NCBI GenBank assembly: GCA_002490635.1
Contig: DKUJ01000037.1
Coordinates: forward strand, 24,588-65,060
Length of the DNA: 40,473 bases
Direction of reading: 5' to 3'
DNA from: Porphyromonadaceae bacterium UBA7207
GTDB taxonomy: Bacteria > Bacteroidota > Bacteroidia > Bacteroidales > Muribaculaceae
Part shown: in pieces, positions 1-6,717 of the stretch
How positions within the stretch are numbered: position 1 is the stretch's first letter
How the letters are laid out: each line of letters starts with the position of its first letter
Notes under the pieces: model-generated
What the model was told of the DNA's origin: nothing
The model's input: the letters and a program-made list of their open reading frames with translations, nothing else
The model's database searches: none
Program-made: the position numbers and the translations under genes

Positions 1-20
1 TTCGATTCTCCTATGGGCTA
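1..20 (+). tRNA. 3' end of a tRNA gene, cut by the window edge
   Basis: The window opens with a T-loop-like heptamer (TTCGATT), followed by five bases that would be the 3' half of the T stem, seven bases (ATGGGCT) that would be the 3' acceptor strand, and an A discriminator. CCA is not encoded, as is common in Bacteroidota. A terminator follows at once, as expected for the end of a tRNA transcript. The anticodon lies outside the window, so identity cannot be given, and the call rests on about 20 bases. Confidence 0.55.
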
Positions 21-21
21 C

Positions 22-64
22 AAAAGGTTCCGCACGCCAATGGCGATGCGGAACTTTCTTTTTT
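22..64 (+). terminator. Intrinsic terminator after the tRNA
   Basis: GTTCCGCA (27-34) pairs with TGCGGAAC (47-54). An inner CGCC/GGCG extension and one bulged A lead to a three-base loop. A T-rich run, TTTCTTTTTT, follows at 55-64. It separates the tRNA from the HAD-ribF genes, although the HAD start codon is only 10 bases downstream and no separate promoter is evident. Confidence 0.8.
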
Positions 65-73
65 CCCCAGACA

Positions 74-694
74 ATGCAAAATCCCAAAATTAAAAATCTG
101 CTTTTCGACCTCGGCGGAGTGATTGTGGACATCGAACGCGACAACTGCGTTGAAGCTTTCGCCCGCCTGGGACTGCCCGATGCGGAGTCGTACTTCGGTC
201 TATATGCCCAAAACGGTATTTTCATGGGCATTGAGGACGGGTCGGTAAGCGTCGACGAGTTCCATAGCCACCTCCGCGAAAAACTGCCTCACGGCACCGG
301 CGACAGCGAAATCGACCAGGCATTCCAGAAGTTCATAACCGGCATACCGACGCATCGCCTGCAAACGCTCGAACGCCTGCGCAGCCAAGGCTACAGGCTG
401 TACCTGCTCAGCAATACAAACCCCATCATGTGGCACGGCATCCTCGCCTCGGAATTCGCCAAACTGGGGAAAAGACGAGAAGACTACTTCGACGGCATGG
501 TAACATCTTTCGAGGCCAAGGCAGCGAAACCTGACGCGCAGATATTCCATTACACATGCCGCGCTCTGGGTATAGTTCCGGAAGAAACCCTTTTCTTCGA
601 CGACTCCGAAGCAAACACGTCGGCTGCCGCCGCCCTCGGATTCAATACCGCCCTTGTAGCTCCCGGCACCGAATTCACCGCCTACCTGCCATGA
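74..694 (+). CDS. HAD-superfamily phosphatase (YihX-like)
   Basis: A 206-residue soluble hydrolase of the haloacid dehalogenase superfamily. Motif I is FDLGGV with nucleophile Asp12. The residue two positions on is Gly14 rather than the usual second Asp, as in YihX-type sugar phosphatases. Motif II is LLSNT (Ser113), the motif III lysine is Lys152, and motif IV is FFDD (Asp176-Asp177). The helical cap lies roughly at residues 20-100. The stop overlaps the next start as ATGA, so it is translationally coupled to ribF. Substrate cannot be read from sequence; the coupling makes a flavin-pathway phosphate ester a reasonable guess, and a sugar phosphate is the alternative. Confidence 0.85.
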   Translation: MQNPKIKNLLFDLGGVIVDIERDNCVEAFARLGLPDAESYFGLYAQNGIFMGIEDGSVSVDEFHSHLREKLPHGTGDSEIDQAFQKFITGIPTHRLQTLERLRSQGYRLYLLSNTNPIMWHGILASEFAKLGKRREDYFDGMVTSFEAKAAKPDAQIFHYTCRALGIVPEETLFFDDSEANTSAAAALGFNTALVAPGTEFTAYLP

Positions 695-1584
695 ACGCGG
701 CAAAAGCTGTGGCCGTGGGCATGTTCGACGGCATGCACCTGGGACACCGGCACATGATTCGCAGGCTGGCCGAAATTGCAGGACAACGCAATCTCCAGGC
801 TACGGCAATCACTTTCGCCGAACATCCACTTGCCGCCATAACTCCCGGACATGAGCCTAAACGACTTTCCACAAACGCTCTACGCCAAGCGATACTGAAA
901 GCGGAAGGAGCCAGGGAAGTAGTCGAAACCGATTTCGCATCGCTGCGACACCTCACCGGCCGCGAATTCCTGCAACACCTGGCCGGCGACGGCGTGTGCT
1001 GCCTTCTGATGGGCTTCAACAACCATATCGGCAGCGACAGGCTCGATGCCGCAGGCGCTGCCGCACTTGGCATTGTGGAAATAATACATGACACACCTCC
1101 CTGCGATATCGCCCACATAAGCAGCACCGCGGTGCGCAGCGCGTTGGGAAACGGGGAAATTGAAGCTGCCAACGCCATGCTCGGCCGCCCCTATCGCCTG
1201 ACAGGCACCGTAGTGCACGGAAAACGGCTCGGACGCACCATTGGCTTCCCCACTGCCAACATAGCCACCGAGCCACATATGGCAATTCCCGCCCCTGGCG
1301 TATATGCCGTCGATGTGCGCATCGGCAACGAAAGCATCTGGCACTCAGCGATGGCCAACATCGGCCACCGCCCTACCGTCGACACCGCCCCCGGAGCCCC
1401 ACTCAGCATCGAAATAAATATTTTCGATTTCGATGCCGACATCTACGGAAGCACCATCGAGGCGGCATTCCTGAGCCGGCTGCGCTCCGAACACACCTTC
1501 CCCGACCTCGATTCACTGGCCCGCGCTCTCGATGCCGACCGCAGGGCCGCTCTCTCTTTGCCCAAAACCAAACTATATGAATAG
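691..1584 (+). CDS. ribF: Bifunctional riboflavin kinase / FAD synthetase RibF
   Basis: This 297-residue enzyme phosphorylates riboflavin to FMN and adenylylates FMN to FAD. The N-terminal nucleotidyltransferase domain has GMFDGMHLGHR at residues 10-20 (family: GxFDGxHxGH) and ISSTAVR at 143-149. The C-terminal flavokinase domain opens near residue 168 and carries GKRLGRTIGFPTAN at 177-190. The ATG at 691 is chosen because the HAD stop overlaps it (ATGA) and the synthetase motif falls at the expected distance from the start; a frame-compatible ATG at 556 would add unrelated residues from inside the HAD gene. Its stop overlaps the start of the DUF1573 gene by 8 bases, so the three genes appear co-translated. 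Confidence 0.95.
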   Translation: MNAAKAVAVGMFDGMHLGHRHMIRRLAEIAGQRNLQATAITFAEHPLAAITPGHEPKRLSTNALRQAILKAEGAREVVETDFASLRHLTGREFLQHLAGDGVCCLLMGFNNHIGSDRLDAAGAAALGIVEIIHDTPPCDIAHISSTAVRSALGNGEIEAANAMLGRPYRLTGTVVHGKRLGRTIGFPTANIATEPHMAIPAPGVYAVDVRIGNESIWHSAMANIGHRPTVDTAPGAPLSIEINIFDFDADIYGSTIEAAFLSRLRSEHTFPDLDSLARALDADRRAALSLPKTKLYE

Positions 1585-2659
1585 AACCTTACTATCGATA
1601 CTCGCCATCTGCTGCGTGGCATTCACCTCCATGGCCGAAGGTAGCGTCCGGTGGCTGGAAACCACTCATAATTTCGGAGCTTTCGACGAAAGCGTAGGAC
1701 CCGTTTCGTGCCGCTTCTCGTTTGTGAACACCGGAAACGAACCGGTGGCCGTGATTGCCGCCCGTCCCAACTGCGGCTGCACAGCGCCTAAATACAGCAC
1801 AACGCCTATCGCTCCCGGCGACACAGGCTTCGTGGCGGTGAGCTACGACCCGGCAGGCCGGCCGGGTCGCTTCGACAAATTCGTGGCCGTAGACCTCAGC
1901 TACCCCTCTTCGCGAATAAAACTGCATGTGGCAGGCACTGTTATCGGCGCACCATCCAGCGTGTCGCAGCGCTTCCCTGCCGCATGCGGCTCCGGACTGT
2001 TGCTGGCAAAAGGAGCGCTTATGACAGGTGAAGTAGACAAAGGACAGCTGCGCACCGTATTCCTCGGAGGCTATAACAGCAGCCCCGACACATTGCAGCC
2101 ATCGGTCGAAGGGCTCCCGCCATATCTGCAGGCGGCTGTCGAGCCGCAACGCGTGCCGCCGGGCGAACAGGTAAGCTTCGTATTCTATTTCAACAGCGCG
2201 GAATGCCCACTATACGGCCTTGTGACCGACAGCATCACAATCCGCCCCGGAGCCGGAGCCGAGGCTTGCGACATACCGTCAGTAGCCATTGTGCGCGAGA
2301 ATTTCAGCCGCCTCACCCCCGGGCAGCTCGCAAAAGCACCGGTGGTGTACATTGCCGAACCCGTGGCCGATTTCGGCCGTATCTCACGCTCCGATGCCAC
2401 ACTCTCCCGAACCATAACAATCGGCAACCAGGGCAAAAACGCTCTTGAGATACGCCGCGTGTATACCACCGACCCCGGAGTCGGAGTGACTGTGAACACC
2501 ACCAGGGTGAAGAAAGGCAAACAGGCCGAGGCAACCATAACTGTCGACCCCGGCGCTCTGCCCGGAGCCATGCTCAACGCCCGCATATCGGTTATCACCA
2601 ACGACCCGGCCAATCCCGTGCAAACAATCCGCGTGGTAGGCGAATTCGTTAACAATTAA
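1577..2659 (+). CDS. Exported protein with two DUF1573 (Ig-like) domains
   Basis: A 360-residue protein with a signal peptide (residues 1-20, ending TSMAEG). A first DUF1573 domain covers about 25-125 (THNFGAF, then the NCGCTAP motif) and a second about 262-360 (VADFGRIS, ITIGNQG, ending VVGEFVNN). DUF1573 is an immunoglobulin-like fold common in exported Bacteroidota proteins, with no established biochemical role. The start at 1577 is the first ATG giving a clean signal peptide and overlaps the ribF stop. No promoter is seen upstream, so it is probably read with HAD-ribF; the link to flavin metabolism may be only positional. Confidence 0.85.
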   Translation: MNRTLLSILAICCVAFTSMAEGSVRWLETTHNFGAFDESVGPVSCRFSFVNTGNEPVAVIAARPNCGCTAPKYSTTPIAPGDTGFVAVSYDPAGRPGRFDKFVAVDLSYPSSRIKLHVAGTVIGAPSSVSQRFPAACGSGLLLAKGALMTGEVDKGQLRTVFLGGYNSSPDTLQPSVEGLPPYLQAAVEPQRVPPGEQVSFVFYFNSAECPLYGLVTDSITIRPGAGAEACDIPSVAIVRENFSRLTPGQLAKAPVVYIAEPVADFGRISRSDATLSRTITIGNQGKNALEIRRVYTTDPGVGVTVNTTRVKKGKQAEATITVDPGALPGAMLNARISVITNDPANPVQTIRVVGEFVNN

Positions 2660-2696
2660 AAGGAAACCAGCGCACCGCACGGAGCCGAAAATTTTG

Positions 2697-2704
2697 TATC
2701 TTTG
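2697..2704 (+). promoter_or_regulatory. Predicted -7 promoter box of uvrA
   Basis: TATCTTTG matches the Bacteroidota -7 consensus TAnnTTTG exactly. No good TTTG lies 19-21 bases upstream. Transcription would start near 2709-2711, only 6-8 bases before the uvrA ATG, so the mRNA would be almost leaderless. An inverted repeat, TTTGTAA-g-TTACAAA (2701-2715), overlaps the box and predicted start site. Confidence 0.6.
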
Positions 2705-2716
2705 TAAGTTACAAAA

Positions 2717-5533
2717 ATGAGAACAGACAAGGTTTCCAGCATTACCATAAAGGGCGCGCGGGTCAATAATCTCAAGAACATCGACGTAGAGATTCCGCGC
2801 AACAGATTCGTTGTAGTCACAGGGCTTTCCGGTTCGGGAAAATCATCGCTTGCCTTCGACACACTGTATGCCGAAGGCCGCAGGCGCTATGTCGAAAGCC
2901 TCTCGGCCTATGCCCGCCAGTTCATGGGCAAGATGCGCAAGCCCGAATGCGACTTCATCCGCGGGCTGCCTCCGGCCATTGCCGTGGAGCAGAAAGTGAA
3001 CACACGCAATCCCCGGAGCACAGTGGGCACATCCACAGAAATCTACGACTACCTGCGCATGCTCTTCGGCCGTGTGGGCCACACATTCTCGCCGGTAAGC
3101 GGCCGCGAAGTGCGCCACCACACCGTGGAAGATGTTCTGGCTGCGGCCGCGGCATATCCCGAAGGAACACGCGTGGCTGTCGTGGCTCCTATTGTCCTCT
3201 CGGAGGAGCGCAACCTTTCTCAACAGCTCGAAATATTCGCCAAAGAAGGATACTCCAGGCTTGTGAACGCCAAAGGTGAGTTCGTCGACATCGAGGATTA
3301 TCTGCAGGAACAGATCGGACACACACCAGAACTGCTGGTCGACCGCCTCACCACCGCTTCCGCCGGCGATGAGCTGTCGCGCCTGGCGGAATCGGCGGAG
3401 ACAGCCTTCTTCGAAGGCCACGGACGCTGCATTCTGATGGTCTGGAACGAGAACGGCGATATCGACCGACACGAATTCTCCAACCTCTTCGAAGCCGACG
3501 GAATAGTTTTCACCGAACTCTCCGAGCAGATGTTCAACTTCAACAATCCCGTCGGAGCCTGCCCTGTCTGCGAAGGATTCGGAACCACCCTCGACATTGC
3601 CGAGAACCTCGTGGTTCCCGACCCGTCGCTGAGCCTCTACTCGGGCGCCGTAGCGCCCTGGCGAGGACCAAAATCGAAACTGTGGCAGCAGAAATTCCTC
3701 GAGGCCGCCGGCGACTTCCCCGTGCATACCCCTTACAGCGAGCTCGGCGACGAATGGAGGCAACTGCTATGGGCCGGCGACAGCACCCGCGGCATCGAAG
3801 GAATCGACGCATATTTCGCCTGGGTGGCCGGCCAGCGCCAGGCCATAGAGTTCCGCATGATCATGGCACGCTACCGCGGCCGCACACTGTGCAGGCACTG
3901 CCATGGCTCGCGCCTGCGCAAGGAAGCTTCCTATGTCAAAGTCGGCGGACGGGGTATTTCCGAACTGGTGCGCATGCCGGTGTCGGAACTGAGAGCATGG
4001 TTCGAAGCCCTCGAACTTCCAGGCAACGATGCCGCGGTCGCCTCCCGTCTGCTCACGGAAATACGCCGCCGCCTCGGATTCCTCTGCGAGGTGGGCCTGG
4101 GATATCTCACTCTCGACCGCCTGAGCAACACACTCTCCGGCGGCGAAAGCCAACGCATCAATCTTGCAACATCGCTGGGCAGCAGCCTGGTCGGGTCGCT
4201 GTATATCCTCGACGAGCCATCCATAGGCCTGCATCCCCGCGACACCGACCGCCTGATCGGCGTGCTGCGCAAGCTGCAGCAGCTTGGCAATACGGTTGTG
4301 GTGGTGGAACACGACGAGGAAATAATGCGCGCCGCCGACTGGCTTGTCGACGTAGGCCCCGCCGCCGGCCGTCTTGGAGGAACCATAGTTTTCCAGGGCA
4401 ATCCCTCGCAGCTTGAATCCGCTCCGGAAAGCTACACAATGAAGTATCTCACCGGCGCCATGAACATAGCCGTGCCGTCGTCGCGCCGCAGCTGGCGGCA
4501 CAGCCTGCGCGTGCACGGCGCCACTGAGCACAATCTGAAAAATATCGACGCCGAATTCCCTCTGGGCGTATTCACTGCCGTTACCGGCGTGAGCGGATCT
4601 GGAAAATCCACCCTTGTACGCGACATTCTTTACCGCGCCCTCAGACGCCACATCGAAAACGAGGGAGATGCTCCCGGCGCGCACCGCGCGCTCGACGGCG
4701 ACCTTAAGCTGGTCTGCGGCGTAACATTCGTCGACCAGAACCCCATCGGCCGCAGTTCCCGCTCGAATCCTGCCACATATCTCAAGGCCTACGACGAAAT
4801 CCGCAACCTCTTCGCCACCCAGCAGGCCGCACGACAAATGGATTTCACCCCGGCCTATTTCTCCTTCAATACCGAGGGCGGCCGCTGCGAAGCATGCAAA
4901 GGCGAAGGTGTGATTACCGTAGAGATGCAGTTCCTCGCCGACGTGACCATCGAATGCGAACACTGCCATGGCAAACGGTTCAAACGCGATGTCCTGGAAG
5001 TGGAATACCACGGACGCAACATATCCGATGTCCTCGACCTCACAGTCGACGAAGCCATAGACTTTTTCAGCCAGACAGAAGGCTCTTTTGAGCGACGCAT
5101 CGTGGCGCGTCTCAAACCGTTGCAGGAAGTCGGTCTGGGCTATATCAAACTCGGACAATCGTCGTCGACGCTCTCCGGCGGAGAGAACCAGCGTGTGAAA
5201 CTCGCCTACTTTCTGGCGCAGACCTCGGTGGAACCCACCGTATTCATTTTCGACGAACCCACCACCGGCCTGCATTTCCACGACATACGCCTGCTGCTGC
5301 ACGCCTTCGACAGGCTCATTGAAATGGGACACACAGTAATTGTGGTGGAGCACAATCTCGACATGATCAAATGCGCCGACTGGATTCTCGACCTCGGCCC
5401 GGAAGGCGGCAACGCCGGAGGAAATATCGTGGCCTCCGGCACGCCAGAACACATAGCATCCTGCAAGCAATCCATCACCGGGCAATACCTGTCGTCCAAA
5501 CTCGGCTGCCACGAAAAACCGAACGACAAATAA
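2717..5533 (+). CDS. uvrA: Excinuclease ABC subunit A (UvrA)
   Basis: The DNA-damage-recognition ATPase of nucleotide excision repair. At 938 residues it is full length for the family (about 940). Visible elements in order: Walker A GLSGSGKSS near 35-43; zinc-binding ACPVCEGFG and CRHCHG pairs in the first half; ABC signature LSGGESQR near 473; second Walker A GVSGSGKST near 625; the C-terminal zinc finger Cys724, Cys727, Cys747, Cys750 (CX2C-X19-CX2C); and second signature LSGGENQR. Both ATPase sites look intact. It stands alone between an upstream promoter and a strong terminator. UvrB and UvrC are not in the window. Confidence 0.98.
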   Translation: MRTDKVSSITIKGARVNNLKNIDVEIPRNRFVVVTGLSGSGKSSLAFDTLYAEGRRRYVESLSAYARQFMGKMRKPECDFIRGLPPAIAVEQKVNTRNPRSTVGTSTEIYDYLRMLFGRVGHTFSPVSGREVRHHTVEDVLAAAAAYPEGTRVAVVAPIVLSEERNLSQQLEIFAKEGYSRLVNAKGEFVDIEDYLQEQIGHTPELLVDRLTTASAGDELSRLAESAETAFFEGHGRCILMVWNENGDIDRHEFSNLFEADGIVFTELSEQMFNFNNPVGACPVCEGFGTTLDIAENLVVPDPSLSLYSGAVAPWRGPKSKLWQQKFLEAAGDFPVHTPYSELGDEWRQLLWAGDSTRGIEGIDAYFAWVAGQRQAIEFRMIMARYRGRTLCRHCHGSRLRKEASYVKVGGRGISELVRMPVSELRAWFEALELPGNDAAVASRLLTEIRRRLGFLCEVGLGYLTLDRLSNTLSGGESQRINLATSLGSSLVGSLYILDEPSIGLHPRDTDRLIGVLRKLQQLGNTVVVVEHDEEIMRAADWLVDVGPAAGRLGGTIVFQGNPSQLESAPESYTMKYLTGAMNIAVPSSRRSWRHSLRVHGATEHNLKNIDAEFPLGVFTAVTGVSGSGKSTLVRDILYRALRRHIENEGDAPGAHRALDGDLKLVCGVTFVDQNPIGRSSRSNPATYLKAYDEIRNLFATQQAARQMDFTPAYFSFNTEGGRCEACKGEGVITVEMQFLADVTIECEHCHGKRFKRDVLEVEYHGRNISDVLDLTVDEAIDFFSQTEGSFERRIVARLKPLQEVGLGYIKLGQSSSTLSGGENQRVKLAYFLAQTSVEPTVFIFDEPTTGLHFHDIRLLLHAFDRLIEMGHTVIVVEHNLDMIKCADWILDLGPEGGNAGGNIVASGTPEHIASCKQSITGQYLSSKLGCHEKPNDK

Positions 5534-5535
5534 TA

Positions 5536-5580
5536 TAAAAACACAACCCGCGCCGGAAACCGATGCGGGTTGTGTTTTTA
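5536..5580. terminator. Bidirectional terminator between uvrA and rubrerythrin
   Basis: A perfect 16-bp inverted repeat, TAAAAACACAACCCGC (5536-5551) with its complement at 5565-5580, and a 13-base loop. The arms end in A5 and T5, so each strand gives a GC-containing hairpin followed by a U run. It begins 3 bases after the uvrA stop and ends 16 bases before the rubrerythrin stop, so it probably serves both. Confidence 0.92.
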
Positions 5581-5596
5581 TTCCGGGTACAGGCAA

Positions 5597-6181
5597 TCAG
5601 TAATTCTGTGCCTTGCGCTGGAACCATCCCTGATCCATGCCGCATACCGGGCAACGCTTGGGCGCGGCCTTGGCATTGATGGTGAAACCGCAGCGGCGGC
5701 ACATCCATTCGGTGGGTTCGTCCTGCTCGAACTCCGTACCGCTTTCGAGACGCTCCAGGAGTTTGAGATACCGTGCCTCGTGCATCTGCTCCACCTTGGC
5801 GATGAGCTTGTAGAGGTTGGCAACATGCGGGAAGCCCTCCTCGGTGGCAATCTTGGCGAAGTTCTCATAAAGGTCGCTCCATTCCTCGCGCTCTCCGCTG
5901 GCGGCCTCGGCAAGGTTCATACGGGTGTCGCCCACAATCCCGGCAGGATAGCCGGCGGTGATTTCCACGGTGCCGCCTTCCAGCAGCGAGAAGAACTGGC
6001 GCGCATGACTCAGTTCCTGCTCGGCGGTTTCGAGAAAGACAGCGGCAATCTGCTCATAGCCTTCTTCCTTGGCCTTTTCTGCAAAAAGTGAATAGCGGCT
6101 GCGGGCCTGGCTTTCGCCGGCGAACGATGCCAGCAGGTTATGTTCGGTGCGGGTTCCTTTGATACTCTTTGTTGTTTCCAT
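5597..6181 (-). CDS. rbr: Rubrerythrin (non-haem di-iron peroxidase)
   Basis: This 194-residue protein reduces hydrogen peroxide in anaerobes using a di-iron site and a rubredoxin-type iron centre. The ferritin-like domain supplies the expected ligands: Glu23, Glu56, His59, Glu97, Glu100, Glu131 and His134 (EQMHE). The C-terminal rubredoxin domain has Cys161, Cys164, Cys177 and Cys180 (CRRC and CPVC). Length and ligand spacing match classical rubrerythrin. It is monocistronic, ending at the shared terminator. It fits an anaerobic gut lifestyle, as does the Bat operon further along, though nothing links the two genetically. Confidence 0.97.
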   Translation of the reverse strand: METTKSIKGTRTEHNLLASFAGESQARSRYSLFAEKAKEEGYEQIAAVFLETAEQELSHARQFFSLLEGGTVEITAGYPAGIVGDTRMNLAEAASGEREEWSDLYENFAKIATEEGFPHVANLYKLIAKVEQMHEARYLKLLERLESGTEFEQDEPTEWMCRRCGFTINAKAAPKRCPVCGMDQGWFQRKAQNY

Positions 6182-6331
6182 ATTAGGTTTGTATTATTCT
6201 TTACTTTAAAATGATAACAACAGAGCATCTGAATTGTTCAAAACACACAGAATATTTCCCGCCATAGACTGAAAATGTATTTTCATGTGTTAAATATTAT
6301 ATATAAAACATAGCAACCGCCCATGCAACTA
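6182..6331. other. AT-rich intergenic stretch without a recognisable gene
   Basis: This first part of the 536-base gap between rubrerythrin and the histidine kinase is clearly more AT-rich than the genes around it. Apart from a weak minus-strand promoter candidate it holds nothing I can name. Confidence 0.5.
6209..6242 (-). promoter_or_regulatory. Weak promoter candidate for rubrerythrin
   Basis: On the minus strand TATCATTT (6216-6209) matches the -7 consensus TAnnTTTG except for the final G, and TTTG lies 22 bases further upstream at about 6242-6239, slightly beyond the usual 19-21. It is the best candidate in the region, but not a strong one. Confidence 0.35.
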
Positions 6332-6361
6332 TTGCCATAACAAAAATCATGACTATATTTG
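6332..6361 (+). promoter_or_regulatory. Promoter of the small RNA
   Basis: TTG (6332-6334), 19 bases, then TATATTTG (6354-6361): a full match to the Bacteroidota -33/-7 promoter with ideal spacing. Transcription should begin near 6366-6368. Confidence 0.75.
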
Positions 6362-6366
6362 CAGTG

Positions 6367-6633
6367 CGTAAGCAACGCCTTGCCTCAACCTTAGACCTGT
6401 TGTTATTTACATTCATTATCTACATGATCTAAGCGAAAGGCATACCTACGGTGCCAACGTCGCGACGACAGTCGGCTACCGGGGATTCAAGGTGTTGTCT
6501 GTAAGTAAGTATGATATAATCTCAACACTCAGTAAACAGTTTCTGTAAAGCAACTCAACTTGAATCACTCAATCTTAAATGCCTCTTGGCTTAGGTCCCA
6601 GTCCATTGTAGAAATGTATCGGGACTTTTTTTT
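6367..6633 (+). ncRNA. Putative standalone structured small RNA, about 267 nt
   Basis: The stretch has its own full promoter match, a hairpin plus T8 terminator at its 3' end, and no long reading frame. Structure visible by eye: a 5' hairpin GCGT/ACGC (6366-6378); a long helix pairing about 6426-6443 with 6579-6597, roughly 16 pairs with one bulge and one mismatch; and inside it a hairpin CGGTGCC (6449-6455) with GGCtACCG (6474-6481), plus GTGTTG (6492-6497) with CAACAC (6523-6528). It does not show the hallmark sequences of RNase P RNA, tmRNA or SRP RNA that I could look for. A 6S-like RNA or a known Bacteroidales RNA motif is possible. The adjacent kinase has its own promoter after the terminator, so this is more likely a separate RNA than a leader. 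Confidence 0.6.
6595..6633 (+). terminator. Terminator of the small RNA
   Basis: GTCCC (6595-6599) pairs with GGGAC (6621-6625), with a possible inner CATT/AATG, followed by eight T. The left arm shares its first three bases with the long helix of the RNA body, so the two structures could compete slightly. Confidence 0.75.
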
Positions 6634-6662
6634 GTACATATTGTTCAAATATGTTACATTTG
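6631..6662 (+). promoter_or_regulatory. Promoter of the histidine kinase gene
   Basis: TTTG (6631-6634), 20 bases, then TACATTTG (6655-6662), a full Bacteroidota-type promoter. The -33 box overlaps the T run of the small RNA terminator. The predicted start is near 6667-6669. Confidence 0.75.
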
Positions 6663-6668
6663 CAGCGC

Positions 6669-6688
6669 AATACTTTTGCAAAAGTATT
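6669..6688. repeat. Perfect 20-bp palindrome at the kinase transcription start
   Basis: AATACTTTTG followed directly by its reverse complement CAAAAGTATT. There is no spacer, which suits a dimeric protein site better than an RNA hairpin, though a hairpin with a small internal loop is possible. It sits on the predicted transcription start and 30 bases before the preferred ATG. No regulator can be named. Confidence 0.6.
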
Positions 6689-6717
6689 ACAACCACACCG
6701 GCCAATTCATCACATCA

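Noticed and set aside
1..20. Assigning the partial tRNA to threonine because of the ATGGGC acceptor strand
   Set aside because: The acceptor register does not fit cleanly and the anticodon is outside the window.
3767..5596. 609-codon open frame antisense to uvrA
   Set aside because: uvrA is unambiguous in the other strand; the long antisense frame is a by-product of GC-rich codon use and has no recognisable motifs.
6415..6425. Alternative promoter for a shorter small RNA starting near 6425
   Set aside because: TATCTACA fits the -7 consensus poorly and the nearest TTG is only 14 bases upstream; the 6332-6361 promoter is far better.
6349..6432. A 27-codon frame with a hydrophobic C-terminal half across the small RNA promoter
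   Set aside because: Its ATG lies upstream of and overlapping the -7 box, so the predicted transcript would not contain it. Kept only as a weak alternative to the RNA interpretation.
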